The notes under the pieces: generated by a model
Databases searched by the model: none
Told to the model about the DNA's origin: nothing
What the model saw: the letters and a program-made list of their open reading frames with translations, nothing else
Assembly (NCBI GenBank): GCA_024743275.1
Contig: JANSWW010000003.1
Location: 248,001-312,000, forward strand
Source: Alphaproteobacteria bacterium
GTDB taxonomy: Bacteria > Pseudomonadota > Alphaproteobacteria > JANSWW01
DNA length: 64,000 nt
Direction of reading: 5' to 3'
Translations under genes and position numbers: made by a program
Part shown: positions 34,500 through 41,822 of the stretch, one piece after another
How the letters are laid out: each line of letters begins with the position of its first letter
How positions within the stretch are numbered: the first letter of the stretch is position 1

Positions 34500-34840
34500 C
34501 GGAACAGTTCGTCGCGCGCCCGCTTCAGCCGCTCCTGGAAATCCTTCACATTGCTTTCGACCTGATGGACGAAATGATCCCAGTTCTCGGCGGTCTTGTG
34601 TTGGATTTCGGCGGCCTGCTCCGCCAGTTTCTTCTGCTGGTCCGCCAGTTCGTCGATGGCCTCGTGATAGCGCTCCGACATGTGCTCCTGGGAGTCCGCC
34701 GCCTCTTTCTTGAGGTGCTCCATCTCCTTTTCGACGCGCTCCTGCAGTTCCTTGATCTCCCGTTGGGCCTCCGCGATCTGGGTGTCGCGGTAGTGGCGGA
34801 ACCGGGCGATGGCCTGGTCGATTTCGCTTCCGATCGTCAT
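34496..34840 (-). CDS. Small coiled-coil hypothetical protein
   Basis: A 114-residue, highly charged, almost wholly helical protein with heptad-like spacing from about residue 20 to 110 (EAQREIKELQERVEKEMEHLKKE). There is no signal peptide, membrane span or cysteine. A coiled-coil or apolipoprotein-like amphipathic structure is likely. It lies 46 bp downstream of a second helical, but exported, small protein on the same strand, so the two may work together. Function unknown. Confidence 0.7.
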   Translation of the reverse strand: MTIGSEIDQAIARFRHYRDTQIAEAQREIKELQERVEKEMEHLKKEAADSQEHMSERYHEAIDELADQQKKLAEQAAEIQHKTAENWDHFVHQVESNVKDFQERLKRARDELFR

Positions 34841-34886
34841 GGGTTCTTTTTCCTCCTATCCGATGTGCCCGGGAGGCCGGGCACGA

Positions 34887-35276
34887 TCACTCCCAAAAAT
34901 CCTTCCACGCGCCTTCCATATTCATGAAGAAGTCGCGGAAACCGGCACGCAGGCCGCTGGTCGCCTCATCGGCCCCGTCCACCGCATCCTCGGCGCCTTC
35001 GGCAAGGGTTTCCTTGATCTCCTTCAATTTCTCCAAGGCGGCCTTGGAGGCCTCGCTGGCACTATCGCCGGCTTCCTCGATATCGGCCTCCATCTGCTCG
35101 ATGGTGGCGTTCAGCCGTTCCGGCGCATTCTCCCATGCCTCTTGCGTCGCCTCTTGGGTGACGATGCCGAATTCCTTAAGGCCTTCCAGCGCTTCGTCGA
35201 AGGTCATCTCCTGGTCGGAGGCGAAGGCGGAAAGCGGGGCCACCAGGACGGCGGCGAAAAGAAAACGGCGGATCAT
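34887..35276 (-). CDS. Small secreted helical hypothetical protein
   Basis: A 129-residue protein with a signal peptide (MIRRFLFAAVLVAPLSAFAS). The mature part is acidic and alanine/glutamate-rich with repeating helical segments (LNATIEQMEADIEEAGDSASEASKAALEKLKEIKETLAEGAED), ending FFMNMEGAWKDFWE. It should be periplasmic. The start at 35276 is set by the signal sequence. It probably forms an operon with the coiled-coil gene at 34496. No family was recognised. Confidence 0.7.
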   Translation of the reverse strand: MIRRFLFAAVLVAPLSAFASDQEMTFDEALEGLKEFGIVTQEATQEAWENAPERLNATIEQMEADIEEAGDSASEASKAALEKLKEIKETLAEGAEDAVDGADEATSGLRAGFRDFFMNMEGAWKDFWE

Positions 35277-35489
35277 GAGCGGGTCCTTTGGAGCGGTTCT
35301 TTGCCGGGGGCTCGGCCAACACCTTGGTTTATCGGCATATGGGATGACTTTCGCCGGTTTTGAACAGGATTTGTGACGCCGGGCCTCGCCACTGGAAAGC
35401 GATAAGGCATGGTACAACATAGCCGCTGACACTTTGATGATAGCGCACCCGACGAGGACAGTGCACCCGACCGGGTAAGGAGAGACGTC

Positions 35490-36176
35490 ATGAAGATCAA
35501 CGCGAATTTCGACGAAAAGGTGATCCTGCGGTCCGAGGATGTCGACTGGGTTCCGTCGCCGCTGCCGGGTGTCGACCGCAAAATGCTCGACCGTATCGGC
35601 GGCGAGGTGGCGCGCGCCACCTCCATCGTGCGTTACGCGCCGGAGAGCCGCTTTTCCGAGCACCAGCACACCGGTGGCGAGGAGTTCATCGTCCTGGATG
35701 GCGTCTTTTCCGACGATTCGGGCGACTACGGCCCCGGCTCCTATGTCCGCAACCCGCCCGGTACGGCCCATGCGCCGTGGAGCAAGGAGGGCTGCACCAT
35801 CTTCGTGAAGCTGTGGCAGTTCGATGCCGCCGACCTCACTCCTGTCTCCACGAATATCCTGGCCGAGGACGGCTGGAACACCGGCCCCGCCGAGGGCATG
35901 CAGGTGAAACCGCTCTACACCTTCGACGGCGAGAAGGTGTTCGCGGTCAAATTCGCGCCGGGGGCGGTCAACGCCACGCACAGCCATCCGGGCGGCGAGG
36001 AGATCCTGGTGCTGGAAGGCTCGATCTCCGATGAGGACGGGACCTATCCCAAGGGCGCCTGGGTGCGCTCGCCCGCCGGCAGCAGCCATGAGGTCACCGC
36101 CGGACCCGAGGGGGCGGTGCTGTGGATCAAGCATGGCCATCTGCCGCCGGACCTATCCAACCTGCAAGCCGCCTAG
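35490..36176 (+). CDS. Double-cupin (ChrR-like) protein
   Basis: A 228-residue protein made of two cupin barrels. Cupin one has FSEHQHTGGEEFIVLDGVFSDDSGDYGPGSYVRNPPGTAHAPWS (residues about 56-99). Cupin two repeats the pattern as NATHSHPGGEEILVLEGSISDEDGTYPKGAWVRSPAGSSHE (about 158-198). The histidine and glutamate ligands are present in both. The pattern is that of the ChrR-type anti-sigma cupin domain without the zinc-binding anti-sigma N-terminus, so sigma-factor control is unlikely. It ends 5 bp before the methyltransferase gene; the two are probably co-transcribed. Confidence 0.85.
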   Translation: MKINANFDEKVILRSEDVDWVPSPLPGVDRKMLDRIGGEVARATSIVRYAPESRFSEHQHTGGEEFIVLDGVFSDDSGDYGPGSYVRNPPGTAHAPWSKEGCTIFVKLWQFDAADLTPVSTNILAEDGWNTGPAEGMQVKPLYTFDGEKVFAVKFAPGAVNATHSHPGGEEILVLEGSISDEDGTYPKGAWVRSPAGSSHEVTAGPEGAVLWIKHGHLPPDLSNLQAA

Positions 36177-36181
36177 TGGGA

Positions 36182-37000
36182 ATGTCCGCCCCCGACGACT
36201 ATCTTGACCGCAACCGGGCCGCCTGGTCCGAGGTGGCGGATGTCCATGCCCGGCACCGGTTGGCGACGCTGAAGGCGGGCTTCGCCGCGCCGGGCTTTTC
36301 CACCTTCGGCGACCCCGACCATGTGGATATGGCCCGGCGCCTGCGGCAGGTCGGCTTCGCCGGCAAGCGGGTGGCGCAGATCGGCTGCAACAACGGTCGG
36401 GAGACCCTTTCGGCGGTGAACGAGGGCGCGGCCTCGGCGGTCGGCTTCGACTTCACGCCGAAATTCCTCGGCCAGGCGCGGGAACTGACGGCGGCGGCCG
36501 GGCTCGACGACCGGGTCGACTGGGTCGAGGCCAACGCCATGGACCTACCGGTCCGCTATGACGGTCAGTTCGATCTGGTTTTCACCACCATCGGCGTGCT
36601 CGGCTGGATGCGTGAACTGGAGCATCTGTTCGACGGGATCGCCCGTTATGTGAAACCGGGCGGGCACTATGTGCTGGAGGAGATGCACCCGGTCTCCTTG
36701 ATGTGGGACGTGCGGCAGTCCGGCGGGTTCGAGCCCCAGTTCTCCTACTTCACCGAAGAGGTGTATGTGGAGGAGGGCGGGCTCGACTATTACGAGGACT
36801 CGGACTATGGCAGCCGAGAGAAGAGCTATTCCTTCACCCACACGCTATCCAAGATCGTCAATCTGTTGTGCGAGCGGGGCTTCGTCATCACGGCGCTAGA
36901 CGAATCGCCCCATGACATCGGCAGCTACTTCCCCGGCCTTCAGGACCAGCCCGCCAACCCGCCCATGGGGCTGGTGATCGTCGCCGAGAAACGGTCGTAG
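36182..37000 (+). CDS. Class I SAM-dependent methyltransferase
   Basis: A 272-residue enzyme. Motif I is VAQIGCNNGRETLS (residues about 63-76), followed by an acidic strand in AVGFDFTPKFL, NAMDLP for motif II and FDLVFTTIGVLGW for motif III. A substrate-binding C-terminal part contains LEEMHPVSLMWDVRQSGGFEPQFSYFTEEVYVEEGGLDYYED. The methyl acceptor is unknown. ATG at 36182 gives a start just after the cupin stop; a longer frame overlaps the cupin gene without conserved sequence. Confidence 0.88.
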   Translation: MSAPDDYLDRNRAAWSEVADVHARHRLATLKAGFAAPGFSTFGDPDHVDMARRLRQVGFAGKRVAQIGCNNGRETLSAVNEGAASAVGFDFTPKFLGQARELTAAAGLDDRVDWVEANAMDLPVRYDGQFDLVFTTIGVLGWMRELEHLFDGIARYVKPGGHYVLEEMHPVSLMWDVRQSGGFEPQFSYFTEEVYVEEGGLDYYEDSDYGSREKSYSFTHTLSKIVNLLCERGFVITALDESPHDIGSYFPGLQDQPANPPMGLVIVAEKRS

Positions 37001-37002
37001 CA

Positions 37003-37461
37003 CCCTCACCCCTCGACCGCCGTCGCGGTCTCGGACCTCTCCCGAGGGAGAGGTATGGGGCTTTGACGTCACGTGCGTCGTTCCAAAATCAGACGGCCGA
37101 TGTCACTTAAGACGCCGTCCATGTTTTCGGCGACTTCGTTGTTCCAGAAGCGGACGACGCGATAGCCGGCCGTTTCGATATGCGCCGTCCTCTCAGAGTC
37201 CCCCTCGGCGCTGTGCTGGCCGCCATCCACTTCGATCACCTGGGCGCATTCCTCGCAGAGGAAATCGACAATGTAGGGTCCGATCGGGTGCTGGCGTTTG
37301 AATTTCCCGCCCTTTAGCTGGCGCCCTCGCAATCTGTTCCAGAGACGTTTCTCCATCTCCGTCTGATTCCGGCGGAGACGGCGCGCCTTCCGCGTCATGG
37401 GGTTGAAAGCCTCGGCCATGGGGCAGCGTAGACCCTCTCCCTGGGGAGAGGGAAGGGTGAG
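37003..37461. mobile_element. Candidate REP-bounded element carrying a DUF559 gene (459 bp)
   Basis: The unit is bounded by CCCTCACCC (37003-37011) and GGGTGAGGG (37453-37461). The left half holds the hairpin ACCTCTCCC/GGGAGAGGT (37035-37054). The right half holds CCCTCTCCC/GGGAGAGGG (37431-37450). A single minus-strand DUF559 gene fills the space between the hairpins, leaving 14 bp on its 3' side and 11 bp on its 5' side. The same two halves, in the same order but without a gene, form the 116-bp element after acnA. Mobility is inferred from this parallel; no target-site duplication was confirmed. Confidence 0.6.
37069..37419 (-). CDS. DUF559 family (Vsr-like fold) endonuclease-related protein
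   Basis: A 116-residue protein of the DUF559 family, related in fold to very-short-patch-repair endonucleases. The N-terminus has RRNQTEMEKRLWNRLR. The core FKRQHPIGPYIVDFLCEECAQVIEVDGGQH gives candidate active-site residues E21, D52, E63, D65 and H69, and GYRVVRFWNNEV closes the domain. The full family length is present with no frameshift. REP-type palindromes lie immediately on both sides, and the upstream one occupies the place of a normal ribosome binding site. Activity is inferred from fold only. Confidence 0.88.
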   Translation of the reverse strand: MAEAFNPMTRKARRLRRNQTEMEKRLWNRLRGRQLKGGKFKRQHPIGPYIVDFLCEECAQVIEVDGGQHSAEGDSERTAHIETAGYRVVRFWNNEVAENMDGVLSDIGRLILERRT

Positions 37462-37471
37462 GGGAGTATCT

Positions 37472-37783
37472 TTAGAAATGATCCGTGCGGAAGACTTCCA
37501 CGTCGGAGACCGTGACGATGCCGATATGGCGGCTGACCAGTTCGAACAGCGGGTCGAGGATCTCGTCCACGTGGGCGCCGTCGGTGATGCACAGGATCAT
37601 GATCATGCGGCTTGCGTCGCTGACCTGGCCCTCGCGGGTCCAGATCCCCTCCCGGCCCTTGCCGGCGATCGCCGGGACGACCGTGTAGCCGGTGGCGTCC
37701 ATGCGGTCGAGCAGTCCGGTCACGCGGGCCTGCATCGGCGCCTCGATGATGATCTCGATGCGTTTTTTCTGATAGCGCTTCAT
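37472..37783 (-). CDS. PII-like protein, SbtB type
   Basis: A 103-residue ferredoxin-fold protein of the PII superfamily. The beta-alpha-beta start KKRIEIIIEAPMQARVTGLLDRMDATGYTVVPAIAGKG leads into a T-loop-like stretch (GREGIWTREGQVSDA, residues 43-57), then MIMILCITDGAHVDEILDPLFELVSRHIGIVTVSDVEVFR. It lies 16 bp downstream of an SbtA-type bicarbonate transporter gene, where SbtB is the usual partner that binds adenine nucleotides and regulates SbtA. No C-terminal CxxC-type R-loop is present. Confidence 0.75.
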   Translation of the reverse strand: MKRYQKKRIEIIIEAPMQARVTGLLDRMDATGYTVVPAIAGKGREGIWTREGQVSDASRMIMILCITDGAHVDEILDPLFELVSRHIGIVTVSDVEVFRTDHF

Positions 37784-37799
37784 GGTCCTGCTCCCTGGA

Positions 37800-38801
37800 T
37801 CAGCCGCCCGCGACCGCCTGTGCGGCCGCCCCGTAGAGCGGGATGCCGACGATCAGATTGAAGGGGAATGTAACGCCCAAAGACAGGGTGAGCGAGATCG
37901 CCGGTTTCGCCTCCGGCAGGGCGACCCGCAGCGCGGCTGGAACGGCGATATAGGAGGCCGAGGCGGCGAGCGTCATCAACAGGGTGGTGCCGCCGACGCT
38001 CAACCCCACCATCTGGGCCGCGACCAGCCCGAGGGCGGCGCCGATCGGCGGCATGATCAGTCCGAAGCCGATCACCGGCGGTTTGAGATATTGCCGCCCG
38101 GTGCGCATGCCGCGGCCCGCCACCAGGCCCATGTCCAAGAGGAACAGGCAGAGTACGCCCTTGAACGGGTCGACGATGAAGGGCTTGATCTCCTCCTGAC
38201 CCGCCGGGCCGGTGATCCAGCCGATGGCGAAGGCGCCGATCAGCATCACGATGGAGCCGTTCAGCGCGATCTCCCGGAATAGTTCGGAGCGGCCGCCCGG
38301 TTCCGGGGCCGTCGCGTCTGACTTGAACAGCGAAGCGCCCTTGATCAGCAGCAGGGCGACGAGGATCGGCGGGCTTTCCATCACGGCCGCCACGGCGACC
38401 AGATATCCCTCATAGTCGAGGCCGAGCCGGGTCACCGCGTCGGTGCCGGCGACAAAGGTCACGATGGAGATCGAGCCGTAATGGGCCGCGACCGCCGCCG
38501 CGTCGATGCGCGAGAGCTTGGAAATTCGCTGCAGGATGAAAAAGGCGATGAGGGGGATCAGCACACTGAGGACGATGCCGGCGAGGACAGCCGCCATCAG
38601 CTTCTGGTCGATGCCGTGTTCGGCGACCCCGGCCCCGCCCTTGAAGCCGATGGCGAACAAGAGATAGAGCGCCAGCGCCTTGGCGATCTGCTCCGGGACG
38701 ATCAGATCGGAACGGGCGAGCGCCGCCGCGAACCCCAGCACGAAGAACAGAACCACCGGCGAGACGAGATTGGCATAGGCGAGGGTGAAAATATCGGCCA
38801 T
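37800..38801 (-). CDS. sbtA: SbtA-type sodium-dependent bicarbonate transporter
   Basis: A 333-residue membrane protein with about ten hydrophobic segments. The SbtA family marks LYLLFAIGFKGGAGVAEHGI, AAHYGSISIVTFVAGTDAVTRLG, AVMESPPILVALLLI and FIVDPFKGVLCLFLLDMGLVAGR are all visible. Cyanobacterial SbtA imports bicarbonate with sodium. The gene precedes an SbtB-like PII gene and is divergent from a beta-carbonic anhydrase, so the three form a coherent inorganic-carbon module. Confidence 0.88.
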   Translation of the reverse strand: MADIFTLAYANLVSPVVLFFVLGFAAALARSDLIVPEQIAKALALYLLFAIGFKGGAGVAEHGIDQKLMAAVLAGIVLSVLIPLIAFFILQRISKLSRIDAAAVAAHYGSISIVTFVAGTDAVTRLGLDYEGYLVAVAAVMESPPILVALLLIKGASLFKSDATAPEPGGRSELFREIALNGSIVMLIGAFAIGWITGPAGQEEIKPFIVDPFKGVLCLFLLDMGLVAGRGMRTGRQYLKPPVIGFGLIMPPIGAALGLVAAQMVGLSVGGTTLLMTLAASASYIAVPAALRVALPEAKPAISLTLSLGVTFPFNLIVGIPLYGAAAQAVAGG

Positions 38802-38941
38802 GGATGGAAACCCCCGGAACCCGCGACTAACATCGTGAAAGACCGCCCCCGGGCGACGGGGGCGGAGGCTATTAAGGTGAACCTTGCTTATAGTGCAAGA
38901 TGTTGTTTCTTTTCAGGAGTATCCGGATCGAGGGGGGTGGG
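38802..38941. promoter_or_regulatory. Divergent sbtA/carbonic anhydrase control region with hairpin
   Basis: The 140-bp spacer holds a perfect 9-bp stem CCGCCCCCG (38843-38851) / CGGGGGCGG (38857-38865) with a 5-nt loop. Two nested dyads follow: AAGGT-GA-ACCTT (38874-38885) and CTTGC-N7-GCAAG (38883-38899). A TATAGT at 38889-38894 could be a -10 box for the carbonic anhydrase gene. The overlapping dyads at a promoter suggest regulation, but no regulator can be named. Confidence 0.45.
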
Positions 38942-39574
38942 GTGCCCGCATTCAAGAAACTGATCGAACAAAACCGCGAATGGGCCGCCCGGGTGACGGC
39001 GCGGGACCCGGGGTATTTCGAGGGCCTCTCGAAACAGCAGGCACCGCAGATTCTCTGGATCGGATGCGCCGACAGCCGTGTCCCGGCCAACCAGATCACC
39101 GATTTGCCGCCGGGCGAGGTCTTCGTCCACCGCAACATCGCGAATGTGGTCGTGCCCTCGGACCTCAATTGCCTGTCGGTGATGCAATATGCCGTCGAGG
39201 TCCTGAAGGTCCGCCACATCATCGTCTGCGGCCACTATGGCTGCGGCGGGGTGCAGGCGGCGCTTGACGGCCAGGATCACGGCCTGATCGACAACTGGCT
39301 AAACCATATCCGGGCGGTGCACCGGCTCCATGCCGACAAATTCCCGGAGGAGATGGACGGCGGCGGCAAGGTCGATCTTCTCTGCGAGCTCAATATCCTC
39401 GAGCAGGTCAGCAATGTCTGCAACACGACGATCGTGCGCGATGCCTGGCTGCGCGGACAGAACCTGCACGTCCACGGGGTGGTCTATCGCCTGAAGGATG
39501 GCCTGTTGAAGGCGCTGATCAAACGGACCGGGCTCGATTCGGAGGAGCGGCCCGATCCGTTCGACGGGGAATAG
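38942..39574 (+). CDS. Beta-class carbonic anhydrase
   Basis: A 210-residue zinc enzyme that interconverts CO2 and bicarbonate. Zinc ligands C42, H98 and C101 and the gating pair D44-R46 are in LWIGCADSRVPANQ and VCGHYGCGG. FVHRNIANVVVPSDLNCLSVMQYAVEVL is the conserved core, and the C-terminus HGVVYRLKDGLLK is of the Can type. GTG at 38942 is preferred because GAGGGGGG lies just upstream; an ATG 14 codons earlier (38900) gives an odd hydrophobic leader. Divergent from sbtA. Confidence 0.94.
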   Translation: MPAFKKLIEQNREWAARVTARDPGYFEGLSKQQAPQILWIGCADSRVPANQITDLPPGEVFVHRNIANVVVPSDLNCLSVMQYAVEVLKVRHIIVCGHYGCGGVQAALDGQDHGLIDNWLNHIRAVHRLHADKFPEEMDGGGKVDLLCELNILEQVSNVCNTTIVRDAWLRGQNLHVHGVVYRLKDGLLKALIKRTGLDSEERPDPFDGE

Positions 39575-39601
39575 GGCCGAACCCTATCGGGTCATGGCAC
39601 C

Positions 39602-39922
39602 CTAATCGGTCATCACTTGGCGCTTCGCCTCGTCTATAAGGTGCTGCATCTTGGCCCGGATCTCGTCTGCGCCGATCTTCACGTTGGCAGCCTCGAAATC
39701 GGCGAGGACTTTCTCGACCACATCCTCGTGGCCGGCCTTCTCGAAATCGGATTTCACCACCTCGATGGCGTATTCCTCGGCGGCGTCGCCGCTTTTGCCC
39801 AGATGTTCCGAGGCCCAAAGGCCCAGCAGCTTGTTACGACGGTTGGTGACCTTGAAGCGGAGTTCCTCGTCATGCTGGAACTTGCGCTCGAAGTCTTTTT
39901 CACGCTGGTCGAAACTGCTCAC
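39602..39922 (-). CDS. DUF1476 protein, F1-ATPase inhibitor zeta-subunit type
   Basis: A 106-residue helical protein starting MSSFDQREKDFERKFQHDEELRFKVTNRRNKLLGLWAS, the family hallmark. In Paracoccus the homologous zeta subunit inhibits ATP hydrolysis by F1F0-ATPase through its N-terminal region. The rest (AAEEYAIEVVKSDFEKAGHEDVVEKVLADF) is the conserved four-helix part. It is divergent from purC with 140 bp between, an arrangement common in alphaproteobacteria. ATP synthase genes are not in the window. Confidence 0.92.
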   Translation of the reverse strand: MSSFDQREKDFERKFQHDEELRFKVTNRRNKLLGLWASEHLGKSGDAAEEYAIEVVKSDFEKAGHEDVVEKVLADFEAANVKIGADEIRAKMQHLIDEAKRQVMTD

Positions 39923-40062
39923 GATGTCGTCTCCCTGATCGGCGAAGCTTTGCTCTCATATAGCAAGCAGGGTTGCTCGATACCATCCTTGGTCTGGATC
40001 AATTCGCCTGCTATGAAACGCGGCTTGGAGATACTCTTATCCTTTAAGGAACACCAGCCACA

Positions 40063-40842
40063 ATGGCGCGTCGCAGACAACTCTACGAAGGCAAGGCCAA
40101 GGTCTTGTTCGAAGGGCCCGAACCGGGGACCCTTGTGCAATATTTCAAGGATGACGCCACGGCCTTCAACAACCAGAAGAAGGACGTGATCACCGGCAAG
40201 GGCGTGCTGAACAACCGGATGTCCGAATATCTGATGGAGCGGGTCGGTCAGATCGGCATCCCGACCCATTTCATCAAGCGGCTCAACATGCGCGAACAGT
40301 TGGTGCGCGAGGTCGAGATCATTCCGCTGGAAGTCGTTGTCCGCAATGTGGCCGCCGGCCAGATCTCCCAGCGGCTCGGCATCGCCGAGGGCACCCAGCT
40401 GCCCCGTTCCATCGTCGAGTACTATCTGAAGGCCGACGAACTCGGCGATCCGCTGCTGGCGGAAGAGCATGTTACCGCCTTCGGGTGGGCGACGCCGCAG
40501 GAACTGGACGAGATCCTGTCCTACGCGCTGCGGATCAACGATTTCCTGACCGGCCTGTTTCTCGGCATCGGCCTGAAGCTGATCGACTTCAAGCTCGAGT
40601 TCGGCCGGTATTGGGAAGAGGAGGAAATGCGCATCGTCCTCGCCGACGAGCTGAGCCCGGACAATATGCGGCTTTGGGACGCGCAGACCGACGAGAAGAT
40701 GGACAAGGACCGCTTCCGCCGCGACATGGGCGGTGTGCGCGAGGCCTATCAGGAGGTCGCCCGGCGGCTCGGCATCCTGCCGGAGGAAGTCCAGGCAGAG
40801 GCGGCCGCGGAAATGGGCCAGGCGCCCAAATCGGTGCATTGA
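40063..40842 (+). CDS. purC: Phosphoribosylaminoimidazole-succinocarboxamide synthase PurC
   Basis: A 259-residue enzyme of purine biosynthesis that joins CAIR and aspartate using [36 protein letters not shown] at the N-terminus, [20 protein letters not shown] and the ATP-binding [34 protein letters not shown] are typical. Length is standard. ATG at 40063. purS follows 10 bp later, so the two are one transcriptional unit. Confidence 0.97.
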   Translation: MARRRQLYEGKAKVLFEGPEPGTLVQYFKDDATAFNNQKKDVITGKGVLNNRMSEYLMERVGQIGIPTHFIKRLNMREQLVREVEIIPLEVVVRNVAAGQISQRLGIAEGTQLPRSIVEYYLKADELGDPLLAEEHVTAFGWATPQELDEILSYALRINDFLTGLFLGIGLKLIDFKLEFGRYWEEEEMRIVLADELSPDNMRLWDAQTDEKMDKDRFRRDMGGVREAYQEVARRLGILPEEVQAEAAAEMGQAPKSVH

Positions 40843-40852
40843 GGAAGAGATC

Positions 40853-41095
40853 ATGAAAGCAAAGGTGCATGTGACCCTGAAGAACGGCGTGCTCGATCCG
40901 CAGGGTAAGGCGATCCACAACGCGCTCGGCTCGCTCGGCTTCGAGGGCGTCGACGAGGTCCGCCAGGGCAAGGTGATCGAACTCGATCTCGCCGACACCG
41001 ACGAGGCCGCCGCCCGCGCCAAGGTCGAGGAGATGTGCAAGAAGCTCCTCGCCAACACGGTCATCGAGAATTACGCGATCGAACTCTCGGCCTGA
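40853..41095 (+). CDS. purS: FGAM synthase subunit PurS
   Basis: An 80-residue subunit of the small-type formylglycinamidine synthase, which bridges the PurQ glutaminase and PurL synthase subunits. MKAKVHVTLKNGVLDPQGKAIHNALGSLGFEGVDEVRQGKVIELDL is the conserved core. ATG at 40853 follows GAGGAAGAG. purQ and purL, which usually follow purS directly, are absent; a GNAT gene starts 4 bp after the stop instead. Confidence 0.95.
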   Translation: MKAKVHVTLKNGVLDPQGKAIHNALGSLGFEGVDEVRQGKVIELDLADTDEAAARAKVEEMCKKLLANTVIENYAIELSA

Positions 41096-41099
41096 GGCC

Positions 41100-41822
41100 A
41101 TGACCCGAACCACCTCTCGGCTCAACGCCTTGGGACAGCCCATCGGCGACCCTCTGCCCGAGGGGTGGGCGCCTCCGGGACGACCGCCGCGTGACGCGAT
41201 GGAGGGGCATTGGGTCCGGCTGGAGCCGGCCGACTCCCACCGCCATGCCGAGGGGCTGTTCGCCGCCAACGGTACGGCGGAGACGGATGCGAACTGGACC
41301 TATCTCGCTTACGGCCCCTTCGCGGAGTTGGTGGACTACCGGGCGTGGTTCGAAAGCATCGAGAGCGGGGACGACCCGCTGTTTTTCGTGCTCATCGACA
41401 AGACGACCGGGAAGCCGGTCGGGATCGCGTCCTATCTTCGGATTGATCCCAAGGCGGGTGTCATGGAGGTCGGGCATATCAACCTCTCGCCACTGGCCCA
41501 GCGCACGCCGCTGTCGACCGAGGCCATGTATCTCATGATGAAGCGGGCCTTCGATCTCGGCTATCGGCGCTATGAGTGGAAATGCGACGCGGTGAACGCG
41601 CCCTCCATGAAGGCGGCCGAACGGCTCGGGTTCACCTATGAGGGCACGTTCCGGCAGGCGACCCACTATAAGGGCCGCAACCGGGACACCGCCTGGTTCA
41701 GCGTCCTCGATAGCGAGTGGCCCGCGCTGCGGGATGCCTTCGAGGCGTGGCTCGATCCGGCGAATTTCGATGCCGACGGCCGCCAGCGCCGGTCGCTGGC
41801 GGCGTTGCGGGGCGACCGCTAG
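41100..41822 (+). CDS. GNAT family N-acetyltransferase (RimJ/RimL-like)
   Basis: A 240-residue acetyltransferase. VRLEPADSHRHAEGLF opens the domain, DPLFFVLIDKTTGKPVGIASYLRIDPKAGVMEVGHINLSPLAQRTPLSTEAMYLMMKRAF covers the acetyl-CoA core, and RYEWKCDAVNAPSMKAAERLGFTYEGTFRQATHYKGRNRDTAWFSVLDSEW is the RimJ/RimL-type C-terminus. The acceptor is unknown. It starts 4 bp after purS, where purQ is usually found, so it may be translationally coupled. It ends in a palindromic CTAG shared with the convergent mazF-like gene. Confidence 0.9.
   Translation: MTRTTSRLNALGQPIGDPLPEGWAPPGRPPRDAMEGHWVRLEPADSHRHAEGLFAANGTAETDANWTYLAYGPFAELVDYRAWFESIESGDDPLFFVLIDKTTGKPVGIASYLRIDPKAGVMEVGHINLSPLAQRTPLSTEAMYLMMKRAFDLGYRRYEWKCDAVNAPSMKAAERLGFTYEGTFRQATHYKGRNRDTAWFSVLDSEWPALRDAFEAWLDPANFDADGRQRRSLAALRGDR

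Noticed and set aside
35490..36176. ChrR-type anti-sigma factor with a partner ECF sigma gene
   Set aside because: Both domains are cupins, the zinc-binding anti-sigma N-terminus is missing and no sigma factor gene is adjacent.
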